From positions 1 through 64,000 of the forward strand of contig DATLRD010000096.1 of NCBI GenBank assembly GCA_035534855.1: a stretch of 64,000 nucleotides of DNA. The letters run 5' to 3'. The notes below the pieces were generated by a model that searched no databases, had not been told where the DNA came from, and saw only the letters and a program-made list of their open reading frames with translations. This document shows, piece after piece, positions 45,438 to 54,652 of this stretch (positions within the stretch are counted from its first letter, which is position 1; every line of letters starts with the position of its first letter). Origin of the DNA: DATARH01 sp035534855. Lineage in GTDB: Bacteria; Pseudomonadota; Alphaproteobacteria; ATCC43930; CGMCC-115725. A program made the translations under genes and the position numbers.

Positions 45438-45712
45438 GCGCGGTGCACCGCGCCGGCCGCCGTCGCGGCGAATGCGTGCAGCCGCTCGGTCGCCAGGCGC
45501 CAACGGCCCGGCCGGACATGGGCGACAACCATGATCTCGCGGCTGCCGATCTGGATCGCGTAGCCCGGAACCAAGCGAAACGACACGATCTCCCGGCCAC
45601 GGATGACGCGATAGCGGAATTCGCCGAGCCCGCGGGCCTGCTGCTCGCCGGCCCAGCGCAGGATGTCGGCGGGGTCGCGGACGAGCAGGCGCAGCCACTT
45701 GGTCTTGGTCAT
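45317..45712 (-). CDS. Hypothetical small protein
   Basis: 131 residues, not recognised. The first 80 residues lie in otherwise empty DNA and look like a real compact domain (MTKTKWLRLLVRDPADILRW, then REIVSFRLVPGYAIQIGSRE, a beta-rich stretch). The last 40 residues are antisense to the MFS gene and are low complexity. A frameshift or late stop may have lengthened the gene. It occupies the 343-base gap between the MFS carrier and the GST. Confidence 0.5.
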   Translation of the reverse strand: MTKTKWLRLLVRDPADILRWAGEQQARGLGEFRYRVIRGREIVSFRLVPGYAIQIGSREIMVVAHVRPGRWRLATERLHAFAATAAGAVHRAYAGAASAAIGSLPLRPTPINSTISAAPMHISPDSMKASR

Positions 45713-45780
45713 CGCTCGGCTCCAACAATACCGAACGATAATCCGGTAAATTAGTTAACCCAACCTTACCCCGCGCCGAC

Positions 45781-46392
45781 CTACAGGTTGATCTCGGGCT
45801 GAAGTGTCGCGGTGAACGAGCCGCGCTTGGCGATCGTGTCGAGAAAGCCGGAGAGGTGCGGCCGTTCGGTTCGCCAGTCCCACACCTTGTGGCGGCGGGC
45901 GGCGTTTTCCAGCGCGGCGCCGAGCACGATCTGGCAGGCATCGAGGTGGCCGGAAAACCCGCCGGAAGCGACCTGTTGTTCGAGCGCGTCGGCGGCGCGG
46001 TTGGCGCGCGCGGTCTCGGCGGCGATCACCCCCGGCGCCTTGAGGCCGAAGCGCAATTCGCGGTTCCAGACGCTGATGCCGTCGAGAAAGGCGATCGCCG
46101 CTCCGACCCGCGACAGCGTATTCCACCCGTCGGAGCCGTCCATCGGCAGCAATTTGCGGCCGCTATGCCGCGTATCGAGATAGAGCAGCACCAGCAGCGA
46201 CTCGTTGAGGATCGTGCGGTCGTCGAGCTCCAGCGTCGGCACCTTGCCGCCGGGATTGTAGGGCAGCAGCGCCGATTTTGGATCGCGCAGCGTGACCTCG
46301 ATCTCCTCGACCGGCGCGTCGATCTGGATCTCGCGCAGCGCCACCCGCACGATCCGCGCATAGGGCGACCCCGCGGCATAAAACAGTTTCAT
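45781..46392 (-). CDS. Glutathione S-transferase family protein
   Basis: 203-residue GST. The N-terminal thioredoxin fold starts MKLFYAAGSPYARIVRVAL (catalytic Ser-Pro-Tyr region), then GGKVPTLELDD with the cis-Pro and LNESLLVLLYL. The C-terminal domain is helical. The substrate is unknown. It diverges from the deacylase gene across a 125-base gap that contains a dispersed repeat. Confidence 0.87.
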   Translation of the reverse strand: MKLFYAAGSPYARIVRVALREIQIDAPVEEIEVTLRDPKSALLPYNPGGKVPTLELDDRTILNESLLVLLYLDTRHSGRKLLPMDGSDGWNTLSRVGAAIAFLDGISVWNRELRFGLKAPGVIAAETARANRAADALEQQVASGGFSGHLDACQIVLGAALENAARRHKVWDWRTERPHLSGFLDTIAKRGSFTATLQPEINL

Positions 46393-46437
46393 ATCGTTCC
46401 TCCTGCGAATATCCCCGATGTTGCCTCACTCGATCCT

Positions 46438-46500
46438 CCCCGTCACCCGCGGGCTTGACCCACGGGTTCATGGGTGGCCGGATCATGTGTGGCGATGATG
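46438..46500. repeat. Diverged dispersed double-hairpin repeat
   Basis: CCCCGTCACCCGCGGGCTTG, then ACCCACGGGTTCATGGGTGG and GCGATGATG, follow the same layout as 13341-13400 but with several mismatches. It lies just upstream of the frameshifted deacylase. Confidence 0.55.
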
Positions 46501-46517
46501 AGTGTAGGGAGCTGGGC

Positions 46518-48124
46518 ATGTGGGACATTCTCATTCGCGGCGGCACCGTGATCGACGGCAGCGGCACGCCCGGCGTGCCGGCCGACGTGGCGATCGAAGC
46601 GGGGCGGGTCGCCCGGATCGGCCGGGACCTGCCGCGAGACGCGGTGCGTGTCATCGATGCCGAAGGGCTTGCCGTCACCCCCGGCTTTATCGACGTCAAG
46701 ACGCATTCGGATTTCGTGCTGCCGATCAACCCCAGGCCGAAAGCAAGGTGCGCCAAGGGGTGACCACCGAGATCATCGGCCATTGCGGGTATTCGGTCGC
46801 GCCGGTGCTGCCGGGCAAGACCGAGCTGCTGGCGCATTACCTGAGCGGAGGCGCGCCGTGGCTGCCGTTTCGCGAAATGGGGTTCCGCGAATATCTCGAC
46901 ACGTTCCCGGCGGTCTCGGTCAATGCCGGCATGCTGGTTGGCCACAACACGCTGCGGCTGATGGTGATGGGGCTTGAAGACCGCGCCCCGAGCGCAGACG
47001 AGCTTGCTCAGATGACTGCGCTGTTGGAAGAGGGGCTCGGCGCCGGCGCGCTCGGCATGTCGACGGGCCTGTTCACGCCGCCCGGCAGCTTTGCCCAGTC
47101 TGACGAGATTCTGGCGCTGGCCGAGGTGTTGAAGCGGCATCACGCCGCCTATTTCACCCATGTCCGGGACGAAGCGAACCGCATCGTCGAGAGCGTCGAG
47201 GAGGCGATCGCCATCGCCCGCGCCAGCGGGGTGCACACCGAGATCGTGCATCTAAAGTGCTCGGGCGTCGATAATTGGGGCAAGGTCGCGGTCATCCTCG
47301 GCATGATCGACAAGGCGCGGGCTGATGGCTGCGACATCGATTGCGACGCCTATCCCTATGCCGCCGGCGCCAATCCGCTGAAAAACCTGCTGCCGGGGTG
47401 GGTTCAGGTCGGCGGCAACGAGGCGATGCTGGCGCGCCTCGCCGACCCCAAGGCGCGCGCCCGCATCGAGGCCGAGATCGCTGATGACGGGCTCAACAAC
47501 TGGGGCCGCATCCCGTCATGGGAGGCGGTTCAGATCTCGATCTCGCCGAACCGGCCGGAGACCGCTGGGCAGACGGTTGCAGCGCTTGCCAAGGCGCAGG
47601 GCTGCGACCCGATCGACCAGATCTGCGACCATTTGATCGCCGACAACGGCGCGACCCGGGTGCTGATCACCTCGATCTCGGAAGACGACATCCGGACGAT
47701 CATCCGCTCGCCGACTGCGCTGGTCGGCTCCGACGGCAATTGCGTCGCCGATTACGGCATCGTCGCCCAGGGCATGCCCCACCCGCGCTTCTATGGCACG
47801 TTCCCGCGCATCATCGGCCATTATGTGCATGACGAGCGGCTGATCCCGCTCGAACAGGCGGTCTACAAGATGACTGGCGGCAGCGCCAAGGCGCTGAAGC
47901 TGAAGGACCGAGGCCTTTTGCGCGAAGGCTGGCGCGCCGATGTGGCGATCTTCGACCCGGAAGATTTCCGTGACCAGGCGACCTATGCCGACCCGCACCG
48001 CTATCCGACTGGGCCGCGCACCAGCGTCATCGTCAACGGGGTCGTCGTCGTCGACAACGCGACCCATACCGGCGCGACGCCAGGTATGGTGCTGCGCCGA
48101 GACGCCGATGGCCGGGTCGGGTAA
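46518..48124 (+). pseudogene. N-acyl-D-amino-acid deacylase (D-aminoacylase), single-base frameshift
   Basis: The ATG at 46518 begins MWDILIRGGTVIDGSGTPGV and runs to GFIDVKTHSDFVLPINP. After the CCCC run at 46730-46733 the match continues in the next frame with AESKVRQGVTTEIIGHCGYS to the stop at 48124. Adding one C restores a 535-residue protein with the urease-superfamily metal motif and VHLKCSG. The family hydrolyses N-acyl-D-amino acids or similar amides. Either the gene is inactive or the sequence lost a homopolymer base; the rest of the frame shows no other lesion. Confidence 0.88.
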
Positions 48125-48139
48125 CGCCGGGAGATCGGG

Positions 48140-50800
48140 TTACGCCAGGCTTTTCGCCACCATCTCGTAGGTGTTGGTGCTAAGCCCCGGGGTCGAGCGG
48201 ATGCGTTCGAGCGCGCTGCGCATCAGCGCCTGGCGCGCCGGATCGTGACGCCGCCATTGCCCGAGCGCCTGCACCAGCCGGGCCGCGAGCAGCGGGTTGG
48301 GTGGGTCGATCGCCAGCACCTCCTCGGCGAGGAACGCATACCCGTCGCCGCTGGCGGCGTGGAAATGCAGCTGGTTGCCTTGCGAAAACGCCCCGACCAG
48401 CGCGCGCACCCGGTTGGGGTTGGCGCGGGTATAGGCGGGGTGCGCGGTCAGCGCGCGCATCGTGGCGACCGTACCAGGCAGCGACGAGCGCGCCTGCAGC
48501 CCAAACCATTTGTCAACCACCAGCGGGTCGTCCTGCCAACGGCCGTAAAACCGGGCGAGGGCGGAGTCGCGCTCGGGCCCGGCGATGTCGACCAGCACGC
48601 CGAGTGCGGCGAGCACGTCGGTCATGTTCTGCCCGGCATCAAACTGGGCGAGCGCCAGTTTCGCGCCGGCCCGCTGGTCGCCGGCGGCGAGATAGGCAAG
48701 GCAGGCGTTGCGCAGCGCGCGCCGACCGATCGCGGCGCCGTCGGTGCTGTAGGGGCCGGGATCGGCGAACCGCCGATAACCCTCGGCGAGCGGTTCGGCG
48801 AGCGCGACGGCGAGCGCGGCCCGCGCCTCGCGGCGCACCGCGTGGATCGCCTCGACATCGACCACCTCCATCGCGTCGGCGAGGCTCGCCTCGCTCGGCA
48901 GCGCCAATGCTTCGGCGGCGAAGGCGGGGTCGCGGTCGGCATCGGCCAGCGTCTGGCGCAGCGCCGCGATCAGATCGGGATCGAGCGGCGGCAGCGTTGT
49001 GCCGGCGCGGAAGAGCGCGATGCGGTCGAGCAGGATGCGGGTCGCGACCTGTTGCCCGGCTTCCCAGCGCGCGACCGGGTCGGTGTCGTGGATCGCGAGG
49101 AATTTGAGCCGGTCGAGCGGCATGCCCTGCAATTTGACCGGGGCCGAAAAACCGCGTAGCAGCGACGGTACCGGCGGCACCGCGACATCGACAAAGGAAA
49201 ATGTCTGCCGCGGCCGGTCGCAGACCAGAACGCGCGTGCCGAATATCTCGGCGGCTTCGCCGTCGAGCCGGGTCGGCATCTCGTCGCCGTTCGGCCCCAA
49301 CAGGCCGATCGCGACCGGGATGGGCACCGGCAGCTTTTCCGACTGACCCGGGGTCGGCGGGGTGCTTTGGGAGAGGGTAAGATCATAGCGGTGCGTCGCC
49401 GGGTCGTAATGATCCTCGACGGTCAGTTCCGGAGTTCCGGCCTGATGATACCAGCGTGCGAAATCGCCGAGATCGACATCGCCGCCTTCGGCCATCGCCG
49501 CCAGAAAATCGGGGATCGTCGCCGCAGAATTGTCGTGGCGCGCGATATAGGTGTCCATTCCGCGGCGGAAGCCGTCGTGCCCGAGCAGCGTGTGGACCAC
49601 GCGGATCAGTTCTGCGCCCTTTTCGTACACCGTCGCGGTATAGAAATTGTCGATGCGCAGATAGCTCTGCGGCTGCACCGGGTGGGCGAGGGGGCCGGCA
49701 TCCTCGGGAAACTGCGCTGCGCGCAACGCGCGGATATTGCCGATGCGGCTGACTGCGGCGCTGCCCATGTCCGCCGAGAACTGCTGGTCGCGGAATACGG
49801 TCAGCCCTTCTTTCAGCGACAGCTGGAACCAGTCGCGGCAGGTGACGCGGTCGCCGGTCCAGTTGTGGAAATATTCGTGCGCGATCACCCGCTCGATGCC
49901 CTGGTAATCGCCGTCGGTCGCGGTCTCGGGTTTGGCCAGCACATAGCGCGTGTTGAAGATGTTGAGGCCCTTGTTTTCCATTGCCCCCATATTGAAGTCG
50001 CTGACCGCGACGATGTTGAACACATCGAGGTCGTATTCGAGCCCGTATGTCTCCTCGTCCCAGCGCATCGACGCCTTCAGCGATTCCATCGCGTGCGCGC
50101 ATTTGTCTTCGTCGCCGCGGCGCATCCAGATCGCCAGCGACACGGCTTTGCCCGACGCGGTGGTGAATTCGTCGCGATGGGCGACAAGGTCGCCGGCGAT
50201 CAGCGCGAACAGGTACGACGGCTTGGGGTGGGGATCGACCCATTTCGCCCAGTGCCGGCCGCCGGGCAGATCGCCGCTGCCGGCGGGGTTGCCGTTCGAC
50301 AGCAGCACGGGGTAGGCCGCCTTGTCAGCGGCGATCGTCACCGTATAGCGCGCCGACACGTCGGGGCGGTCGAGAAAGTAGGTGATGCGGCGGAACCCTT
50401 CGGCCTCGCACTGGGTGCAGAAATTGCCGCCGGATTTGTAGAGCCCGGACAGCGCGGTGTTGTTTTGCGGCTCGATCCGCGTTTCGACGTCGAGGGTAAA
50501 GGCTTCCGGGACGCCGTCGATGATCAGCGCGCCGTGCGAGTCAAACCGGTGGCAGTCGGCCGCGACCGGCCTGCCGTCGAGCGCCAGCGAGACCAGCTCC
50601 AGCGCTTCCCCATCGAGGCGCAGCGGCGCGTCGCGGTCCGAGGCTGGGTTGCGGCGCACGGCGACGCGCGACCTGACGCGCGTTTCCGCTTCGCCAAGAG
50701 CGAAATCAAGCTCGACCGTGTCGATTACGAAACCGGCCGGCCGATAATCGGCGAGGAGGGTCGGCCTTGGCTCGGACGCGTCGGGCGAAAGATTGGGCAT
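48140..50800 (-). CDS. pepN: Aminopeptidase N (M1 zinc metallopeptidase)
   Basis: This 886-residue cytosolic aminopeptidase completes peptide degradation. It has the exopeptidase motif GAMENKGLNIFN and zinc motif HEYFHNWTGDRVTCRDWFQL (HExxH) followed by the third ligand Glu in LKEGLTVFRDQQF. The C-terminal helical domains are full length. I chose the ATG at 50800 (ribosome-binding ACAGGTGA) over the GTG at 50806. It is convergent with the deacylase frame, 15 bases apart. Confidence 0.96.
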   Translation of the reverse strand: MPNLSPDASEPRPTLLADYRPAGFVIDTVELDFALGEAETRVRSRVAVRRNPASDRDAPLRLDGEALELVSLALDGRPVAADCHRFDSHGALIIDGVPEAFTLDVETRIEPQNNTALSGLYKSGGNFCTQCEAEGFRRITYFLDRPDVSARYTVTIAADKAAYPVLLSNGNPAGSGDLPGGRHWAKWVDPHPKPSYLFALIAGDLVAHRDEFTTASGKAVSLAIWMRRGDEDKCAHAMESLKASMRWDEETYGLEYDLDVFNIVAVSDFNMGAMENKGLNIFNTRYVLAKPETATDGDYQGIERVIAHEYFHNWTGDRVTCRDWFQLSLKEGLTVFRDQQFSADMGSAAVSRIGNIRALRAAQFPEDAGPLAHPVQPQSYLRIDNFYTATVYEKGAELIRVVHTLLGHDGFRRGMDTYIARHDNSAATIPDFLAAMAEGGDVDLGDFARWYHQAGTPELTVEDHYDPATHRYDLTLSQSTPPTPGQSEKLPVPIPVAIGLLGPNGDEMPTRLDGEAAEIFGTRVLVCDRPRQTFSFVDVAVPPVPSLLRGFSAPVKLQGMPLDRLKFLAIHDTDPVARWEAGQQVATRILLDRIALFRAGTTLPPLDPDLIAALRQTLADADRDPAFAAEALALPSEASLADAMEVVDVEAIHAVRREARAALAVALAEPLAEGYRRFADPGPYSTDGAAIGRRALRNACLAYLAAGDQRAGAKLALAQFDAGQNMTDVLAALGVLVDIAGPERDSALARFYGRWQDDPLVVDKWFGLQARSSLPGTVATMRALTAHPAYTRANPNRVRALVGAFSQGNQLHFHAASGDGYAFLAEEVLAIDPPNPLLAARLVQALGQWRRHDPARQALMRSALERIRSTPGLSTNTYEMVAKSLA

Positions 50801-51077
50801 GGTCACCTGTTAGTGGGTTGGACGGGGTGCGGTGAAACCTACGCCACTATCGTGCCAAAGCCGGGGCGGCGTCTCGATCTGTCTTACAACTAATTATTAC
50901 AAATGAGGAATCGGCTCCCTGGCTACGCATCCGCCGAGGTTGGCGTCGGTGGAACCGACAGGTGAATGGATCAAACGGCGTTGCGGTGGTGTTGGCGGGG
51001 ATAGTTGACAATGATCGGATCGCGGGTCTCGATCTTATAAAGATTAGAGGTCGTGATCTGAAACAGGAGATCAAACG

Positions 51078-51362
51078 ATGAAAACCATTGGTGCTTTCGC
51101 TCTCCTTGCCGGGCTGGCGGCAAGTATTCCTGCGTTTGCCCAGAATGTCGGCACAAACGCGGTCGCAGGTGGAACTGCCGGTGCTGCTACTGGTGCCGCT
51201 ATCGGCTGTATTGTGACGATCCCGATCGGTTGCGCCCCGGGCGCGGCTGTCGGCGCCGCCGTCGGCGGCGGGGTGGGCGCCACCGCAGGCGCAGCCTCGA
51301 CCCCGCCGGTGTATTACCCGCCGCCGGCGCCTCCTCCTCCTCCGCCGCCGCGGCCCTACTAA
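51078..51362 (+). CDS. Small exported glycine-zipper protein with polyproline tail
   Basis: 94 residues. Residues 1-21 are a signal peptide (MKTIGAFALLAGLAASIPAF, cleavage after AFA). The mature part is a Gly/Ala zipper with many GxxxG-like repeats (GAAVGAAVGGGVGATAGAAS) and two Cys, ending in a PVYYPPPAPPPPPPPRPY tail. Such small proteins are usually periplasmic or membrane-inserted; the role is unknown. The ATG has a CAGGAG ribosome-binding site. Upstream are a TTGACA at 51005 and TATAAA at 51036, but their 25-base spacing is too long for one promoter. A strong terminator follows. Confidence 0.8.
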   Translation: MKTIGAFALLAGLAASIPAFAQNVGTNAVAGGTAGAATGAAIGCIVTIPIGCAPGAAVGAAVGGGVGATAGAASTPPVYYPPPAPPPPPPPRPY

Positions 51363-51382
51363 GCCCGATTGCGGAATCGAAA

Positions 51383-51410
51383 CCCCGCCCGAGCAATCGG
51401 GCGGGGTTTT
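51383..51410 (+). terminator. Rho-independent terminator of the glycine-zipper gene
   Basis: CCCCGCCCGA (51383-51392), a GCAA tetraloop, and TCGGGCGGGG (51397-51406) form a perfect 10-bp stem followed by TTTT. It is the clearest intrinsic terminator in the window and implies a monocistronic, well-expressed transcript. Confidence 0.93.
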
Positions 51411-51595
51411 CGCATGGGTTGACGATGTGTAGGTCATGTTGGCGGGCGCATCGCGGTGAACGGCGGTAGCTTGCGGAGCAAACCACGATCATTGCGGGCT
51501 GGCCCAACCCACCGCCACGTTTGTCTTCCTTGCCTGATCGGCTACGCTGTAACCAGTTGCCTCTCCTCGGCAACGGTGCGGCGGGCGCCTGACGA

Positions 51596-53095
51596 ATGAC
51601 GACAGAAACGATGGAAATTGCCGATCCGGCATCTTCGCGCAACGTGGCGAAGACCGTCCTCGAGATGGATCTCGTCGCCTATAGCGACGTCGCCAGGATG
51701 ATCGAGGAAAATCTCGATGTCGTGGCGGTCAAGACATTCGAAGATCAGGTCCAGTCTTTTGTCGACACCGGGCTCGATGCGGTCGGTTTGAAACGCGATG
51801 AAACGGTGCTTGGCACCGCCGGCGACAACGCGATATTGCTGTTCGACGATGCGGCGGTCATGCATCGTTTCGCCGAAGCGGTGCAAGCCGCCGCGGTCCG
51901 CTATAACGCGACGAAGACGACCGCCTTGGCGAAGCGGTGGTTTCGCATGGGTGCCGCGACCGGGATCGTCATGATGATACCCGGAGAGAGGCGGATCGTT
52001 GGCTCAACGATCGCTCGCGCCGTGCGCCTGGAAGCCGCTGCCGTCAAGGGGCAGCTAGTCGTCGACCCAACGACCTTCGAGGTACTGCCGGACGACCTTA
52101 GGCGGCTGTACTCCGCCGAGGAGGTCGTCAAGGGGAAGCGTGACGAGCGCTTTCAAGCTCGGCGCTGCACCTTCATCCAAGTCCCGGAAACGGACGGCGA
52201 TGGGCATCAGGCACCGCCGGATGACGGGTCAGGCAGGCGCGGCTGGATCAAGGCGGCTGTAGCGGGAGGCCTCGGCGTCGTAGTCGCCGGGGTGGTGTTC
52301 GCGTTTGTCCAGTTCTACGCGAGCCGGGAACCGGTCAGTGGCCCGCCGACTTGGGAAGCCGAGCTAGACGCGACAAAGGTTCTCTACCCCAATGCGACAG
52401 GGGAACAAATCTGGACGCGCGGCGTCGTGCTGGCGTCGGCTGATTCGCGCCCGCTCGACACGGCGATCTTTGCGCCCTTCGACAATTTTGGGGAGATCAA
52501 GAGGTTCACCCTCGTCGGCCGCCGGCTGAAGAAGACCGACATCACCCCGTGGCTGGAAAAGTGGAATGAATCGGTTACGGGGAGAACCCCGGCCGAGATG
52601 TCCCAGCGTTTCGATGTAATGCTACAGACCTTGCTGGCTGACGGAGATGAGATCGGCAAAGTCACCCGCGTGCTGCGCGCCGACCACAAATGGGATGAGA
52701 CGGTCGTCGGCAAGGGACTGTCGATCGTCGCAAATGGCACGACGCCCCATATCGGTCCTCTCGAAGGCCCAATCGGCAGTTCGAGCCTGTTGTTTGTCGT
52801 GATCCAACTCGACTGCATTCCCGGGCCGCACCCGGATATGGCCGGGCCCAATGAAGACTGGCTCGGTCACCGGTTCTCGTGGGCGACGCACGGGTCGCTT
52901 GCCCTGATCGACAGCACGAAAGGCAGACCAATCGAGACCACCAGCCTGCGAACGATATATCGTACGCCGGCGGGTCCAGCCGACATCTCGACGCGAGAGG
53001 TCACCCGGATCGCCGACGCACACGGGATATTCGTTCGGTTCGGGCCGAGCGAACCGAACGACTACGACAGGGTGACCTGGGCCTGGTCGAACTGA
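51596..53095 (+). CDS. Membrane-anchored class III nucleotide-cyclase-like protein
   Basis: 499 residues. Residues about 17-195 resemble a class III adenylate/guanylate cyclase domain: both metal-binding Asp are present (EMDLVAYS, Asp25; GDNAILLF, Asp77) and the transition-state Arg is kept in ARAVRLEAAA (Arg144). The partner Asn of that motif is Ala (position 140). One transmembrane segment (about 216-243, AVAGGLGVVVAGVVFAFVQF) follows, then a C-terminal domain of about 255 residues that I do not recognise. Whether it makes a cyclic nucleotide is open. The ribosome-binding site is weak. Confidence 0.7.
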   Translation: MTTETMEIADPASSRNVAKTVLEMDLVAYSDVARMIEENLDVVAVKTFEDQVQSFVDTGLDAVGLKRDETVLGTAGDNAILLFDDAAVMHRFAEAVQAAAVRYNATKTTALAKRWFRMGAATGIVMMIPGERRIVGSTIARAVRLEAAAVKGQLVVDPTTFEVLPDDLRRLYSAEEVVKGKRDERFQARRCTFIQVPETDGDGHQAPPDDGSGRRGWIKAAVAGGLGVVVAGVVFAFVQFYASREPVSGPPTWEAELDATKVLYPNATGEQIWTRGVVLASADSRPLDTAIFAPFDNFGEIKRFTLVGRRLKKTDITPWLEKWNESVTGRTPAEMSQRFDVMLQTLLADGDEIGKVTRVLRADHKWDETVVGKGLSIVANGTTPHIGPLEGPIGSSSLLFVVIQLDCIPGPHPDMAGPNEDWLGHRFSWATHGSLALIDSTKGRPIETTSLRTIYRTPAGPADISTREVTRIADAHGIFVRFGPSEPNDYDRVTWAWSN

Positions 53096-53111
53096 CGGCT
53101 CAGCTCACCGC

Positions 53112-53777
53112 TCACACGGCGAGCGGCGGCGGCGGCCGCACCTCGCAGCCCATCAGGCCGCTGGTGATGCAGGCGCTCTCGACGACGAGGCGATCGCCGA
53201 CAACACGCCAGCTTGTCTCGGTCCAGGTCTCTCCGTCGAGCAGGCGTCGGTCGATAGCGCTGGTTTCGGATCGGCGCTCGGTGAAATCGTTGCGTTCGAC
53301 AAGGATGAGGTCGTCGTCGATCTGGTCGGCGTAGAATCGCGTTCCGAACCCGTAAAGCGTGCTCATGCCGTTCCGCGCAAGGACCGCGCTCGCCTCCTCG
53401 ACGAAATCGCGAATCGCCAGAACCCGATCGGCCAGCATGCTGCTCTGATCCGGGCCGGGAGCGACGTATTCAATCACGTCGAGTTGGCTAGGATCGGCCC
53501 GTGACGGCGTGAAGGTGCAACCGACCGCACCCTCGGGTACGCGGCCGGGCCGGGTCTCATACGCGTTGCCGTGCCAGCGGTGGACCAGGGCATCGCCGCT
53601 TTCGAGCGGGAAATGCGTATGCAAGAGCCGGATCACAACGTCGTTTTCCAGCCCGTGCTTTCTGATGATACCGGCGATTTCCGGCAGGCATTGACGGGCA
53701 CTCTCGTGCAATTGCTGCGCGAACGCGAGGTCCTTCAACGGAAACGAGATACTGGCCTCACCGGTGGTCGGTGTCAT
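53112..53777 (-). CDS. Hypothetical protein of unknown function
   Basis: 221 residues, no recognised domain. The sequence looks like a soluble alpha/beta protein (FPLKDLAFAQQLHESARQCL near the start; DVVIRLLHTHFPLESGDALV; DLILVERNDFTERRSETSAI) with a C-terminal GLMGCEVRPPPPLAV. No signal peptide or membrane segment. It is convergent with the cyclase-like gene (16 bases apart) and divergent from the DUF6065-type gene, with which it shares a 137-base gap. Confidence 0.6.
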   Translation of the reverse strand: MTPTTGEASISFPLKDLAFAQQLHESARQCLPEIAGIIRKHGLENDVVIRLLHTHFPLESGDALVHRWHGNAYETRPGRVPEGAVGCTFTPSRADPSQLDVIEYVAPGPDQSSMLADRVLAIRDFVEEASAVLARNGMSTLYGFGTRFYADQIDDDLILVERNDFTERRSETSAIDRRLLDGETWTETSWRVVGDRLVVESACITSGLMGCEVRPPPPLAV

Positions 53778-53914
53778 CGCAAGGTTCCCCGTGCTGGTTT
53801 CTCAGATGGGATTCAGCCGATACTGTATTCGCCATGAAGATAGGCGCAGCAAATCACCTAGTCCATGATGATATTGGCCATGAGGATATTGGGTCGCCGG
53901 CACGAGGGTATCGA

Positions 53915-54652
53915 ATGAAGCTGACCTGCTACCGCATAGGGCCCGAACCGACCGCGATCCGCCCGGCCCCGGTCACGCGGGAGTGGATGGACGCCACTCC
54001 CTCCCGCTATGCCTATCGTTGCCTGCCGCTGACGATAGCGAATACGCACGGTTGGGAAATCCTCAACGCGGCTGGGTTCACCGCGGTCTGGGACGGCGGC
54101 AAGGGAGCCGACGCGATCAGAATGGAGATCACGAATCCGGCGCTGCACATGGCGCGCAGCCATTTCGGGTCGGGTGTCCTGACGTTTCAGATCGGTGCGG
54201 TGTTTCGTACCCCGCCGCGGGTGAATTTATGGGTCATGGGCAGCCCCAACCTGGTCAAGGACGCGATCCAGCCTCTCGCCGGTGTGGTCGAGACCGACTG
54301 GAGTCCGTATTCGTTTACGATGAACTGGAAATTCACCCGCGCCGACACGCCCGTCACCTTCGCCGCCGGCGAGCCGATCTGTTTTATCTTTCCGGTCGAG
54401 CGCAACTATCCGGCGCGATTCGAGCCGGTGGCGCTGCCGATCTCCGCCGACCCGGAGCTTGACCGCTCGCACCAGGCATGGCGCCTGTCGCGCGCGACAT
54501 TCCTCCAGGGAATCCGGCCGACCGAGGCGACCGGCGAGGTGGATTGGCAAAGGGCCTATATGCGAGGCCTTACCCCGGATGGCACTGAAGGCGCGCCCGA
54601 CCATCTCACCAAGATGGCCCTGCCGCCCTTCACGGAAGGCGAAGCGGAATAG
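53915..54652 (+). CDS. DUF6065-type protein
   Basis: 245 residues from the ATG at 53915, chosen for its GAGGG ribosome-binding site; the frame is open upstream to 53771 but with low-complexity, unlikely sequence. The opening KLTCYRIGPEPTAIRPAPVT and the block YRCLPLTIANTHGWEIL match my memory of the DUF6065 family, whose function I do not know. The C-terminus repeats FIFPVERNYPARFEPVALPI. It overlaps the convergent ABC transporter gene by 23 bases. Confidence 0.75.
   Translation: MKLTCYRIGPEPTAIRPAPVTREWMDATPSRYAYRCLPLTIANTHGWEILNAAGFTAVWDGGKGADAIRMEITNPALHMARSHFGSGVLTFQIGAVFRTPPRVNLWVMGSPNLVKDAIQPLAGVVETDWSPYSFTMNWKFTRADTPVTFAAGEPICFIFPVERNYPARFEPVALPISADPELDRSHQAWRLSRATFLQGIRPTEATGEVDWQRAYMRGLTPDGTEGAPDHLTKMALPPFTEGEAE

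Noticed and set aside
51005..51041. TTGACA and TATAAA as one promoter for the glycine-zipper gene
   Set aside because: The spacer is 25 bases, too long for a sigma-70 promoter; each hexamer may be chance or belong to a different signal.
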